From Membranipora membranacea (taxonomy: Eukaryota; Bryozoa; Gymnolaemata; Cheilostomatida; Membraniporidae): DNA of 64,000 nt. The stretch covers positions 38,970,283 through 39,034,282 of the forward strand of contig OU612066.1 of NCBI GenBank assembly GCA_914767715.1. The letters are read 5' to 3'. Shown here one piece after another: positions 13,201 through 24,597 of this stretch. Numbering within the stretch: the stretch's first letter is position 1; every line of letters begins with the position of its first letter. The position numbers were made by a program, and so were the translations under genes. The notes below the pieces were generated by a model that saw nothing but the letters and a program-made list of their open reading frames with translations, searched no databases and was not told the origin of the DNA.

Positions 13201-16200
13201 TTTTGACAAGGGACATAGTGTGCCAGATAACGTAACCACCATTAATACTTACAATGACAGATTCCTTAACAGCTTCATATTATAGTAAACTAGACCCGGT
13301 GATGTTAGATGCTGACTTATTTGACCTTGTGAAGACAAGTCTGACCTCTGTGATGTCACTTCCTGCTGACGGTGTACGGAAAGGTGCGTGAGAATGGGCT
13401 TATACCAATATTTAGATTGCAAGATTCACCAATACATGATTGAGCTTTTATTATCATGTTGTTCTTTGCTTGAACAAACTACTATGTATTAGCTAAGTGT
13501 AGCTTATGAGGGTTACCTGCAGATAAGTACAGGTCCTCATGTCACATCTGCTCACCTGAATATCAGAGGAAATATCAGAATTTTTGTATTGACAACCATG
13601 AGAGACTAGGGATAGAAGGTAATATACATAGTTAAGAACTCTCTACTGTTTGACTTTGTATCTGAAGGTAAATCTGACTCTTATGAGGAGCAGGTGGCTC
13701 TAGAGGAGCTGATGACAAACACTCTGACTTCTCTTAATACATTACTACAGGAGATACTACAGAAGGATTTCACAGCTAGAGGCTTCGATACAATCACAAA
13801 GGTTAGATTCTCACTCTCAGTATTACCAGGGAGGGTGGGAGGGTGTCCCACCCACCCTGGCTTGACTTAGATACGATCACAAAGGCTAGGTTCTCACTCT
13901 CAGTTTATCTCAGATAATCCTTTATTATCTGCAGTATAATTGTTCTTGACCTTTTGTTACCATCAATAATATTCACAGCTATCTGAATATCTTCTGAGAT
14001 AAGCATTACATCAACACCTAGTGTGACCAGGTCCCATCTGAATATACAGTTATATAATAGAGCTTTGTAAGTAACTCATCAAAATCAGAAAAGTATTATT
14101 ACTCATCACTGTGTGGCTCAGTGGTGAGACTCACTAGTTAAGCTGTAGTTGCTCTCATAATTTTATGTGACCATCTTATAATAGTGAGACACATCATTCC
14201 CACACTATGTGATGTTACGTTACATTGGATTGTTTTGTAGCACCTGATCCCGTGGATAGTATCAGACAGAGATCAGGAAAGACAGAGATCTATTACTATA
14301 CTTCATTCTCTTATCGACTTCTATCTCGATAATATAGATAATGTAGATGTAAGTTATCCTAATATTCATCTGGATTAACTGGATAACAAGCATTTCCGTT
14401 TCCCCTCGGTCTTAATTTCCAATGATTGTGTAATATTTAGTGTGTTAGCTTCTTTATAACCTAGTTACTTAAACTCCAGTATTAGAGTATACATGTGTCC
14501 TTAGTAACCCATACATGTACTTATCCCTACAGAGGTCAGGTGTATTCTCAGTGCTGGGTCAGATAGTCGGTAGGATGGTACCAAGGTGTACAGATCCTAC
14601 TATTAAAGTTAGAGAAGAAGCTATACTCACTATACAAACTACACTAAGGATACAACTCGCCTATACTGGTAAGGTCACTCTAATACCTGTGTATATACAT
14701 CTATATATACCGTGATGAGTTTGCACATTAGGATATCTGAGAAGCTAAGCTTGTTATCTCACTATCTGCTTGTCATGAATACTCATATTGATATCAGTAT
14801 ATAACCTGCACTTAGTCCTGCACTGACTGAGTCACCATTCTATCTGTCACCTCTCACTAACTCTACACTATAATCATAGGTGTGATGCCTGAGACTGCCG
14901 ATAAGATGGTAGATGCCTTACCTATACTCAAAGAGAGGCTTCAGAAAAGTGATCCTACAGTTCTATTCAGCGCTGTCAATGATTTATCTAAGGTAAGTTA
15001 GCTGAAGCTGTAGATACCGTACCCTGACCGGTTCTCAGGGGAGAGACTCCCTACCTTATACTTTTATGAGCTCAGTATAGCTGTCTTCAATAAATGTCAA
15101 GTTGGGACATAGTTTGTTGTTAGAACTTACCTCTCAAATTTTAAGTGATATTTCAATTTTAAAGATAGATACACCCAGGAGTGATTTTATTCTGTGATTG
15201 CAGCACCACATCTACTTGAAGGTATGACACCGAATTTGAAATTTGAATTATTCAATGTATTACCAGGTGCTAGCTAAGAAGTTCCCTACAGGAGATGAGC
15301 TGACTATACTAGTAGATATCCTGATGGAGGGACTGACTGACACTCAGTCACTGTGCTCTAATGGTGCTTGTGTCGTACTTAACGGTATCGCTAAACTCAG
15401 AGGTGCTGAACTACAACTAAAGGTCAGCTGTTAGCAGTAACATTATAATCTAAAATCAGACAGACTAACATCAGGGAGACAGTGTTAATACTAGTCTAAG
15501 TACTCTTCTTAGTTTGCTGCTAGTGGCATACCATTATCAACCATCACAGCCAGCTGATTGCAACGGGATTAAAGATAGATTGCCACAATCAGCAAACGAA
15601 GCGGAGTTTGAGTACTTCACCTATTATTAACACCCTCCCTGAGAAATTATCAGTCTTGAATTGTTTAAACATGTTGATGTGACGAAAATCTGGTAGCTGC
15701 TTTTATGTGAAGGTCAAATAAAATGATTTCCTCTGACCTTCCTTCTAACTAAACCTTAATTGTGATGAAACTGAAGGATAGTCGACGCAGAGCAATGTCT
15801 TTATTATAACATATTTGCTTCCAGGTTGATGAGTTTCTGGAGAAGCTACACGCTAAACTTCCTCTGGTATCTATAGACCAGACTAAGACAGGTGCTCTCA
15901 GATGTGTCAAGTCACTAGCTAGTCATCATTTAGATACTGTGATACAAGCACTGCTCAAGTACCCGCTACCTTATGACAGGTGTGTCTCTGTTGTGTAACT
16001 AAATGATAGCAAATATTATCAGTTGGACACTGACATGCCCAACTTGTGTCCTTTCAACAAATGAAAATGCTAAATGTTGCATCGTTCATGGCTCTGGTTT
16101 TCAAGTTGCAATTTCAAATATGTCCAATTCAGTCACACTTATCTGACACTTATCTTATTCTCTCATATTGATTATTTTCTTTACAGTGTAATAGTGGAGT

Positions 16201-19200
16201 TCTGGCAGGTATTATCTAAAGAGCCCGCTCTTACAGAACAGGTACTGACCACATTCCTCGATATGCTCAAACAGAACATGCCTTATGAGGAGAAAGTCAG
16301 CGCTGTCGATAAGAAGAGAATGGATAGAGTCGTCACCCTTGTCCCCCTGTCTGTGAGTCTGACTCATATTTAATGCTGTAAGATTATCTACTTGGAGTTC
16401 ATATACACCTTGTCTATGTAGGTCGGATTAATCAGGGATGGACAAAGAAAGGTCTTAGTTTGACAGGCAGAGTTATCTGTTAAACGAATTATGACCCTGG
16501 AGAACTGTATTAAATTGCTACTTCCGGTGTATTATTGTTAGAATCATCTTGATTTATTAGTTTATATGTTAGAGTAATTGGGGTATTACAGTAAGAATTC
16601 ATCAGGGTATTACAGTAGGAAGTTGTTGGGGTATTACAGTAGGGATTTATCGCGTTGTTACAGTATGAAGTTCACAGTTGTTGTACAGAGATGCTACACT
16701 TAGTCGTCCTTATTCTTACACCACACCCACTTGTCATCGTCACATGACCAATCCGTGAACTTGTCCCACTGGTTTGAAAACCTAAAGTAAGAAAAATTAT
16801 TACGTCGTGTCAGACCTTCCATGGAGAATAACAAAAAAAACTGGAAGGAGGATAGTAATTTTATCTTTGCTCCTCGTGGTTTAACTTAAATTAAAACAAG
16901 ATTTTGTCATAAAAGAACGAGACAAGCTTTAATTATTGCAAATAATTTGTATTTACAAACGTGTTACATAAAACAATGATTTTAGGGGCTGTAAGATTAG
17001 TGTCTGTAGGTTATGGTTTGTGGGTATTGTAGTATTTACAGGCGATATTCATTTTATCACAAGTCCACCGAGAGACAGTAAGTGTATAATCAGCCCACCT
17101 GAAATAATAAAATTCAACCATCAACCTTACCCTCACTGTATTTATGTGTATTAGGGAGTAAAGAAAGGGAAGAACTTGGGTAATTTATGGTCTCTTTCTT
17201 GAATGTTTTGAGCTAAAAACAAAGAACTAAGTAGAGAGTATCAGACTTTAGTCAGACTTTAGTCAGACTTTAGTCAGACTTTAGTTGGTGATACTTACCA
17301 GCCTCTCATTATTCTCTCTTCGAGTTCCTGATCCTCGATGACTGCCGCCTCAGTCGACATAAACATCATCATACAGCATACAGCTAGAGCAATTATAGAA
17401 CTGAGTAACTTCATGGCAGATTGTCTGTCTGTCTGTCTGTGTGTAGGTCTGTCTGTGTGCGATGCAGAGTGGAAGGTCTAACTTAACCTGACAGCTCATA
17501 TAAAACGCTCGGTATTTTATACACAGAAGTATGGAGGAAGCGACCTTGTATTTCCCTGTCTGCACTGTCACAACAGGGAAATAATGTGCCTGTATAGGCG
17601 AGGCTATTTCCTCTAACTGTGTATCATCTCATCACGCGATGTCTGCTCAGGTAACCTTGGCTATATTGTCATGTTTTATTTTAGATTGTAATGGCATTGA
17701 GATATCTCATGTCCGTGCCTGACGCAAAAGAGACGATCGAGAAACTTTTCCATCTCGTGTTCTCTGCACTTTTGCTCAAAATTGGATCATATAACGGTGC
17801 CAGAGCTCCTGATATAAAGAGAGGTAACTCCGAATCTGCTCCAGATAAATCACCAGGAGATAAGTCTAAAAATAAACAACAGAAACCCAAACCTGTCAAA
17901 ACCATCACAATAGTGCCGTCAGAGTAAGTTCTGTGTGCGGAATCAGATTCAGCCCTGTAGTGGTACTGGGAGAGCGTTGTGTGGAGTCCTTGATCGCTCA
18001 GCTATTGATATCGCAACGTCCAGCAAAGTGCTGTCTCATTACTTATCCCCAGTTTAATTACAGAGCCAATTCTGATAAAATGTAAAAAACTAGCTTCAAA
18101 CTGAATTGTGTATACCATCACCCTTCATTTGTAATGTAATGACTTGATGATTTTATACTATACCCGAGCCAACAATTAGCGAGGCATTGAGCCATCTCAG
18201 AGCTAAAAGTGAGCCGGTTTCTATGTGCTGACCCTGTTATCACCCACGTTGCCCCTTGCCTGACCCCTGCTGACATTGTTTATCTCCCTGTTATAACAGT
18301 GAGAGTATGGGAGCTATGAGAGCTCTACTTGAGCTTACAGAGAAGACTGAGATGATGGAGAGATTAAACGATACTAACACTTGGGGTAGACTGATCGATG
18401 CTCAGGAGTATGTGGGCGGTATAGAGTTCTTAGCTAAGTAAGTAATCACTTATATTAGTGAGCATACTTATATCTATGCAAAGGTATATCAAGCAGGCTA
18501 CATTTAATATTTGCAGTTTTAAACTAAAAGTTTAGGTTTTGCATGTGGCGTTAGGTATTAAAGGTTTCTCGTATTTTGATTCCCAAGTTGCACATGATTT
18601 ATACTTTCGATGAGAATGTTTCTGTTAGAGAACACTGTCAATATCTGTTAGAGAACACTGTCAATATCTGTTAGAGAACACTGTCAATATCTGTTTCCGC
18701 CAGGAGGATTGTAATATTAGTAGAAACGCCTGCTGTGTAACTCTAATATGCCCATGTATCCTGTATTACAGATGCCTAGCTGAGCTGGATAAATCACATA
18801 TATCTAGTATTATAGAATGTCTCTCCCCTTGTCTATCTAATCTATATGATACAGATAGAACTGTTATTACTGCATTCTTTGGTCAGGTCAGTGTATTATT
18901 ATAAACTAACTTTGAGTAGAAAATGTCTGTGTAGTCTATTTGTTATAATGGGCTCAGCTCTAGCTGTCATTTGCTGATGAAGCTCAGCCGTATTATATTG
19001 GTGTGTCTGTTTTGCTGACCTATAGTTATGTCATGTAGTCAATACCAACGGGAAAGGCGAGTCCTCTCAGAAGAAGACAATTCTTAGTTTCTTTTTTATT
19101 ATAAGTCGAACATGATATCCTCCAGTGATATCAATCAGTGTGACTCCCTCAACAAACTAGAGTTATAAAGTGATCAGGGAGCACAAATCTGTGTATCAAG

Positions 19201-20230
19201 TTATCTAATAACTATCACATACCAATGTACACTCATACTTACCCTTGTATACTATACTGATACTATAATGTACACTGATACCTTGTTTACTATACTAATA
19301 CTATAATGTACACTGATACCTTGTATACTATACTGATACTATAATTTACACTGATACTTACCCTTGTATATTATACAGCTGATACAGAGTAAGTGCGGAG
19401 GAGACCTCACACTAGTCGACGTGTTAGTCAGATCTCTAATGGGTAGATTAGTGGATAGCTGTATGCTGGTTAGAATGCTCTGTGTGAAAGGACTTGGTAA
19501 TATCGCTGATACAGGTACTGAAATGGTAAGTGTGAGGATTGCTCAGCCTCTCCTAAAGTATTAATATCGGTATAAAGAGTCACTCTGTGCACCGGAAAAC
19601 TGCTGAGACATGTATTTGTCTCTGCAGTATATGGCGTGAATTAATTCACCTAGGCTGATAACTCTAATTGGAAAACCAATCATTTTGAGAGATTTGAGCT
19701 CCAATGAAACACTGGTTTTGGTTTCTCTTAACATTGGACTATAGGAGTTGCCTTTCTTGATCATTGATCGCTGTGCTGCAGAGATATTATATGTAACCAG
19801 ACAATCCTGCAAGCAGAGCCATACTGGACACCATACCGCACATTGCACAGAAGTATGAGTCTTCAGCAGTAGCTAAGACATATCATTAGTACATTGGGTT
19901 GTGTGTTTTATTTGATAAGTGATCATATAAGAGTTAGTAGGACCTGCGGTGATTTGGATACCTCCACATCTCGCCCTCATATCTTCTTATTACCACACCA
20001 GCAGTGACACATGAGGGTGAAGCAGAAGTTCTCTTTGTTCACTCGATTCACTCTGTGAATGAAGTCAACTCTCTCAAGTTCTTGCTAATAATATTCTCCT
20101 GAGTAGCTACAGCCGTTCACCCTGCTGACCTGACCTGCTGGGTTAGTCAGAGAGTCTTCTAATGTCAGCCAACCACCAACAAACATCTATCCTCTGTGTG
20201 ACATACTCATACAAAAGCTTTAACTCTGTA

Positions 20231-20266
<36 letters not shown>

Positions 20267-23200
20267 TGTATATAGTTTTGCTTGTACTTCGCATAGTTTC
20301 AGCACTTTTCTCTGCATTTCAGGTTCAGAAATACTCGACTACAATTCTAACAGCCATGATGTCCGGTATGGATGATAAAGATGACATTGATGATATGGTC
20401 ACTAGAGAGGCTATGAATGGACTCTCTAAAATTCTAAAACTAATTGACGAATCACATATCAGGCCTATTCTCATCAATATATCCCTGAAAATCAGACCCT
20501 GCTTTGAGAAGGTAAATCATAAGTAGCTGAACCCAATGGTTGATTATTAGTGTAGCTTCCAACGCTGGTCAATCATTTCTAAAATGGTTTGTTTGAAAAC
20601 ATTTATTGCTTACATAGTGACACTCCCAGTTCTGCGTTGGTCAGTTATTATTGAGTATGATGTAATCCCACAAGTTACATAGGGTAAAGTTAATAATGTG
20701 GATATTCCAGCCTATTCTGTCTGGATCTCATTGATACATATTGTTACATACCTAACTAGTTATATATCCCAAACCATACCTAGCTAGTGGTCAGCGTCAG
20801 CGTTATATATCCAGTATATTCACCTTACAGGACCAGTCTTCAGTGAGAGCGTCAGCATTTGAGTTATTCGGTAATTTATCTAAGTTTGGAAACGGACCAT
20901 CACCCGCTCCGTTCCTGGAGCAGATCAATAGTAACCTTACTGCTATCCTACTACATCTCAACGACAGAGAAAAGGATGTCGTTACTGTAAGTTAGCTGGT
21001 CCCTAATTGTTTTAAATTTAATGGTATAGACCAAGGATATATTAGACAGATCAATTTTGCGCACTCCTTGAATTAGTCAGTATTAGGAAAGCCAGGCCTA
21101 TGTGAAATAATTGTTAATGGTTTAAAGCAGTTTAGGTAGGAACCTGGACTTCAAGATAGAGAAACCCGATGACGACCAATGCTACAACCAGACCCAATAA
21201 AGACATCTATTTTCAGAGACCATTCTACCACTTCTAAATATGTATTCCCTGCTGTATCTGCATCTTAATGCCTCCCTATTAATCTCATGTTTGGCATTGA
21301 GGGTCATCCAAATTTAACCATCACCAAAACGTAGTGAAAGCAACCCAGCGATTCTAGGGGCCATAACATTGAGTTAGGTGTACAATGAACAGTATGAGTG
21401 ATATGGATATAAATTTTATAAGGATCGGCTAAGTTCTTGTGTCTCTATACTTGATGTACTACAGGTACCAGTATTTAGTATAGACACATGTGTTGCTGTT
21501 CATCAGTATTTATCTTGAACTATACTGGCACTTGTTTTCTTGGTTAGAAGGGGAGGTATATACCTAAAGTTTGAGTCATCTATCTACTCTCTCATCCATC
21601 AAACGGCAGCTGACATACCTGACTCTTTTATTTGAAAAAACTTGTTTTTTTCTTATCGGCATAAAATTAGGGAGCTGTAAGCACCTTGTTGACTATAGCT
21701 GCTGTTTTCTCTCTTTATTTGGACAGGCATGTAAACACACGCTGAAGCTGATTGGGCCGCTTCTCAAGTCTGACAACTTGAATGAGATGTTCCAGAAATA
21801 CCTGATTGACTCTGCACACCTACACTATGGTGAATTCATGAACGATCTCTGTAAAGTTATCGTAAGTATTACTCCAGTTTATATCCATTAAGACCTGGCG
21901 GGTTGTTTGTGATTATCAACCACAGCTTGATCACATATATATGATCGCTGTGTGGACCATGGTTGGTAATAGAACACCCCTAGCCGCCAGAGTCTCAGCA
22001 CTCAACCTAGTATAATGACCTTTCAAGTTCTATCCAGTGTTGCATAAACATGTCTGTTGTCTGGAAATGGAATAACTGCAGGCTGGGAATTTGGTCTGAA
22101 CCATGTTTACTTCTGTTATTTCGTCTCAAATTTCACCATTGAGGCACCATGAGAACTGACTTTGGTATGTTCAGTAAGGGTCGGAATTCTGTAGCAATCA
22201 TCAACTATCTGCTATCATGCTGTAGGCCAAGTGCAATAACAGTTAACACCTGACAGTGCATAGTGTAGACTTGACATCTGTGTTTTCTTTATTGACAGGT
22301 AGTAGATTTTAGCGACAAGGTACCTTTCTATGTGATGAGTAACGTTACGTTCTTTAAGAGTCAGTGGGCTGAGATCAGAGCTAATGCTGCTCTCTATCTA
22401 GGTAAACCTTACCTACATATTTACCATTCAGACTTACCTCCGGGCTTACTTAATCACTTACCTTCAATCCCCTACATGTGGAGAAATGATAGTCTGTGGT
22501 GATTAGATGATTTATTGAGTTGTCCTGGTAAGGCTGGGAATACCCGGCTTAGCTGGCAATCCCAGCCTTAGGCGAGAATGCTGTTGATATGCACTTTGCA
22601 GAAACACATTATATATATAGGGTCACAATCTTATCTGATGTTAGTAGCTTTGTATATGTATATCAAACTCTCACAATGCTGTAAACCTGTTCGTTAAAAT
22701 AATAACCTTCTAACGCTAAATTTCTCCCAACCTGTCTTCTGTTTACAAAGCTTGCAATGAAGCTTATTGTTGCTTTGAAGAAGATTTTGTGTTGTTTACT
22801 TCACCAAGTTTTTGATTATGAAACAATTATTTGTTGATTTGACCTGGTTTTTGATTTGTTGATTTGACAGGGTTTTTGGTTTGTTGTTTTGACAGGGTTT
22901 TTGATGAGCGCTCTTCCGGAGACTTCTCATAATTTAGTCAGTCAGGATCATGTCTGTAGTGGTGAGTTTATTACACCAATAACAACCGCCATACTTCTCA
23001 TAGCGTGTCTCCCTCTGTCTGAGGAGAGACGGTGTCTCCCTCTGTCTGAGGAGAGGTGTGTGTCTCCCTCACTAGGCTGAGGAGACACCCTCACTAGTCT
23101 GCGTGTCCGTAGATATCTGATGACCAAATTAAAGCAACAGGCGCCTGATAACTACGCTTGTTGCGTAATTTTGGCATTTATCTGCTGGCACTTTGGCGAG

Positions 23201-23552
23201 TTGACACGTCAAGATCTTGTTAATTATCTTCATGATAAAGCCTGCCAGTTTGTCTGAATAGATTTAGTAAATATAAATGATATATGTGGCCAAGCTCTAA
23301 CTGTTGTAGATAGAAATCATACATTATAATAGATATGTTGAAATCACCTTCTAGTTTTATTACACGTGACAGATAGCTACTCCTTATCGCTGACACGTAC
23401 TTCTGTGTACTTACACTTACCTTTGCATAGTTACAGTTACGGACATTATTATTGATAATATACTTGTAGCTTTGATGAACTTACTCAAAGATTCAGATGG
23501 TAATGTTAGATGTCGAGCCGCCGAGGCTATGAGCTTACTGAGCGGATACTGA
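1217..23552 (+). CDS. MROH1: MROH1-like giant HEAT-repeat protein (5' partial, 36 exons)
   Basis: Maestro heat-like repeat family member 1. Exons: 1217-1351, 2988-3150, 3583-3681, 3972-4126, 5043-5183, 5538-5709, 5941-6128, 6663-6779, 7288-7401, 8070-8214, 8537-8719, 9064-9119, 9640-9747, 10840-10947, 11574-11708, 11909-12067, 12506-12628, 12987-13066, 13286-13383, 13668-13801, 14241-14348, 14533-14668, 14880-14992, 15267-15422, 15825-15979, 16187-16352, 17685-17923, 18300-18437, 18772-18886, 19379-19525, 20323-20511, 20831-20986, 21727-21861, 22299-22401, 22896-22961, 23437-23552 (or 23431). Every junction is GT-AG and phases agree throughout, giving about 1,616 codons and a TGA stop; vertebrate MROH1 is about 1,640 residues. 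Family landmarks in order: MERIVVEMIDYIEEDISKDL, AMAHHGYLE, SVRASAFELFGNLSKF, LHYGEFMNDLCK, and a terminal HEAT helix ending AAEAMSLLSGY. The exon at 17685 carries a lysine-rich, low-complexity linker, divergent in the family. The protein is an all-helical scaffold; work on animal MROH1 links it to lysosomes, which I take as tentative. The N-terminal ~60 residues were not found at 1-1216 and probably lie upstream of the window. Confidence 0.93.
1700..2782 (-). mobile_element. L2/CR1-like LINE fragment, truncated and frameshifted
   Basis: Two overlapping minus-strand frames (2441-2782, then 1869-2444) encode the palm and C-terminal part of a non-LTR reverse transcriptase. Visible motifs are TPQGCVISPLLFSIYV, the catalytic YADD, and FKYLGTIID followed by a basic helix. 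One frameshift near 2443 separates the halves, and the endonuclease domain is missing, so the copy is dead and 5'-truncated. On the element's own strand the 3' end finishes in a short GAAT-type tandem tail (near 1706-1730), as in L2-type LINEs. It sits antisense in the intron between MROH1 exons 1217-1351 and 2988-3150. Confidence 0.8.
4541..5042 (+). repeat. 46-bp minisatellite ending exactly at an MROH1 3' splice site
   Basis: About 11 copies of a 46-bp unit fill the end of the intron before exon 5043-5183. Each unit ends in CTGACTTGTGTTTGTAG, a pyrimidine-rich tract plus TAG; the TAG of the last copy is the acceptor for exon 5043. Units vary mainly at GGCAC versus GGTAT and at TGTCTG versus TGTATG. 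Long open frames across the array on the minus strand are by-products of the period. Confidence 0.93.
6205..6490 (+). repeat. AT-rich 19-bp minisatellite in MROH1 intron
   Basis: About 15 degenerate copies of a unit built on TATACTATTCTGTATATAT lie between exons 5941-6128 and 6663-6779. The open frame across it has no other support and is not coding. Confidence 0.9.
6850..7205 (+). repeat. 37-bp minisatellite in MROH1 intron
   Basis: About nine full or shortened copies of a unit containing CAGTCTCTCTGGTTTTCTT and ACCAGCGCCTTACACATA lie between exons 6663-6779 and 7288-7401. Shortened copies lacking the ACCAGCGC part are interspersed near the 5' end. Frames open in all phases because of the repeat. 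Confidence 0.9.
7412..7865 (+). repeat. 33-bp minisatellite directly after an MROH1 5' splice site
   Basis: About 14 copies of a unit containing ACTGAGTGTTACACTGAG and TCATCACTCTATACT begin ten bases after the donor at 7402. Copies differ by single bases only, so the array is young or kept uniform. Confidence 0.93.
9658..10462 (+). repeat. Seven tandem copies of a 115-bp exon-plus-donor unit
   Basis: Copies start at 9658, 9773, 9888, 10003, 10118, 10233 and 10348. Each holds the last 90 bp of exon 9640-9747, its donor (AAG then GTAAGT) and 25 bp of intron. Copies differ at only a few positions. Only copy 1 has the upstream acceptor at 9638-9639. The 25-bp tail plus the next copy's first ten bases form a 35-bp pseudo-intron ending in TAG with a CTAAC branch-like motif. 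Splicing into it would shift frame and hit a TAG within seven codons, so the in-frame product uses copy 1 only. Confidence 0.97.
16560..16680 (+). repeat. Degenerate GGGTATTACAGTA repeats
   Basis: Four loosely spaced copies of a motif near GGGTATTACAGTAGGA occur every 30-35 bases in the large MROH1 intron, beside the last exon of the nested antisense gene. Confidence 0.7.
16700..17414 (-). CDS. Nested small secreted peptide, isoform with distal last exon
   Basis: Same first exon (17299-17414) joined to a second candidate terminal exon, 16781 down to 16700. It has a CTTTAG acceptor and the same phase-2 entry, so either exon restores a Trp codon at the junction. It encodes W-F-S-N-Q-W, then TDWSCDDDKWVWCKNKDD and TAA, giving a 65-residue precursor. 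The W-[ST]-C-D ... C-K core matches the proximal exon, so the two are diverged duplicates that would be mutually exclusive because each ends in a stop. An AATAAA on the minus strand near 16555 follows the distal exon; I found none after the proximal one. The DDDKWVWC end also faintly recalls the end of an FN2 module, but the rest of that domain is absent. Confidence 0.55.
17011..17414 (-). CDS. Nested small secreted peptide, isoform with proximal last exon
   Basis: An unrecognised gene, antisense inside the MROH1 intron 16353-17684. Exon 1 (17414 down to 17299) encodes a methionine, a hydrophobic signal peptide (MKLLSSIIALAVCCMMMF) and an acidic segment rich in Glu ending ERIMRG. It ends in phase 2 before a GTAAGT donor. 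Exon 2 (17098 down to 17011) follows a TTTCAG acceptor and adds about 29 residues with a W-x-C-D ... C-K core, then TAA. The predicted precursor is 67 residues with two cysteines in the mature part, enough for one disulfide. The arrangement of signal, acidic spacer and short cysteine peptide is that of a processed secreted peptide. I recognise no family and assign no function. A TATAAAA lies about 100 bp upstream. Confidence 0.6.
17241..17285 (+). repeat. Four copies of TCAGACTTTAG
   Basis: An 11-bp direct repeat in the MROH1 intron, lying just inside the first intron of the antisense peptide gene. Confidence 0.9.
17515..17521 (-). promoter_or_regulatory. Probable TATA box of nested peptide gene
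   Basis: TATAAAA on the minus strand, about 100 bp before the ATG at 17414. Initiation some 30 bases downstream would leave a 5' leader of roughly 70 bases containing a CTGT/ACAG-type short repeat. Confidence 0.45.
18621..18692 (+). repeat. Three copies of a 23-bp repeat
   Basis: The unit contains TCTGTTAGAGAACACTGTCA and lies in the MROH1 intron before exon 18772-18886. Confidence 0.9.
19240..19378 (+). repeat. About 38-bp tandem repeat merging into an MROH1 3' splice site
   Basis: Three to four degenerate copies of a unit built on CTTGTATACTATACTGATAC. The last, partial copy reads CTTGTATATTATACAG followed by CTGATAC. Its CAG is the acceptor for exon 19379-19525, and the first exon bases still match the repeat. 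Confidence 0.8.
20230..20258 (+). repeat. (TA)n microsatellite
   Basis: A TA dinucleotide run upstream of MROH1 exon 20323-20511. Confidence 0.95.
22830..22903 (+). repeat. Three 25-bp repeats carrying an MROH1 3' splice site
   Basis: GACCT, GACAG and GACAG occur at 22841, 22866 and 22891, each preceded by a T-rich tract and followed by GGTTTTTG. The third is the acceptor giving the family-matching frame (exon 22896-22961). The second is also a good acceptor, 25 bases upstream and out of frame. Confidence 0.85.
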
Positions 23553-24090
23553 AGCCTAGCTCACCCCCTCTCATCGATCAGGGAGAAGGGGGGGGTTTAT
23601 CCCACCCTCCTCTCATCGATCAAACTTCTAATTCTGAGTAACATTCATGATCAAATTTATGGTTAGAATGACATCAACGCCTATTTTCTATTTCTATTCT
23701 TGATTTTCTACAATGCATAATAATGGTTTGCGTTCAGGGTTGTGATATGTTTGACACATTTGATTCTATTGAACAAAACTCACATAATTTGCACAACAAA
23801 TTAGTCATATTATACAACTTTACACAATCAGTGAGCCCAGAGACTAATATCTGAGGACCAGAGACTAATACCTGAGGACCTGAGACTAATACCCGCCGCT
23901 AAGATCAAATATCACAGATTGCCTCCGGATATCCCAAAAATCCAATTTAGCCTGAGATTCTAAGTCCGACAGAAACAAACTGATATATTGTTTTTGATTT
24001 ATCTGATATTGCTGGGAGTTACAGAAAATTGTATTGTGGGATAGATTTTACTGTCCTGTCAATATCTCAATATTTTTCTCTTCTGACCAG
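23553..24090. other. MROH1 3' flank, no further gene seen
   Basis: This contains the MROH1 3' untranslated region, whose end I cannot place because no clear AATAAA follows the stop closely. It has short direct repeats around GAGACTAATA at 23839-23890. No coding signal. Confidence 0.5.
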
Positions 24091-24597
24091 ACATGGAAAT
24101 CAAAAAATGAGTCTTTAGTACTGGAAGTGGATATTGTTATGGTATGTAGCTGTAGTTACAACGTATAATATACATGTGCAGGGAATGTCTTATTTAGTTT
24201 GTTATACAAACTATGAAAAATAATCACTATTTTCTTATAATGTTGCTTTGAATGGATTATATTTTATTTATGTCATGATTATATTTTATTACGATTTTCA
24301 GATTGATCATAAAATAGAAAACGATCTATGGTCCATGCTACAAAATCGTTCTACATCAAAATCGACAGCTTTTATTGAAGGAATTAAATGGAAATTCTAA
24401 AGTTCGTTTACTAGTATATCTACAGTTATCATTGTATAATGAGGAGTGGATCACAGAATTTTTATCGGTCGATCAGACGGCAGCATATCTCCGGCAGCGT
24501 TACACCTTAGGTGTACCTGAGCTCAATAACTCTTCCACTCTACAAGATAAGATCGATGGATTGATGTTCTTGCTGTATTTTGTAAAGCGTCAGTAGG
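24091..24597 (+). pseudogene. Fragment resembling diaphanous-type formin GBD/FH3 region
   Basis: Two exon-like pieces. 24091-24141 lies between a GACCAG acceptor and a GTATGT donor, and joins in phase 0 to 24302 onward (acceptor TTTCAG). The second reads SMLQNRSTSKSTAFI. After a one-base shift at about 24377 it continues KELNGNSKVRLLVYLQLSL and NEEWITEFLSVDQ to a TAG stop near 24597. The order of a Ser-rich stretch, aromatic-Ile-x-Glu-Leu, a leucine helix and then WxxxF matches the start of the formin GBD/FH3 armadillo region. Without the shift the frame is closed. No FH1, FH2 or other formin exon is nearby, so I read it as a gene fragment or pseudogene. The similarity is judged by eye; a real gene with an assembly error is the alternative. 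Confidence 0.38.
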
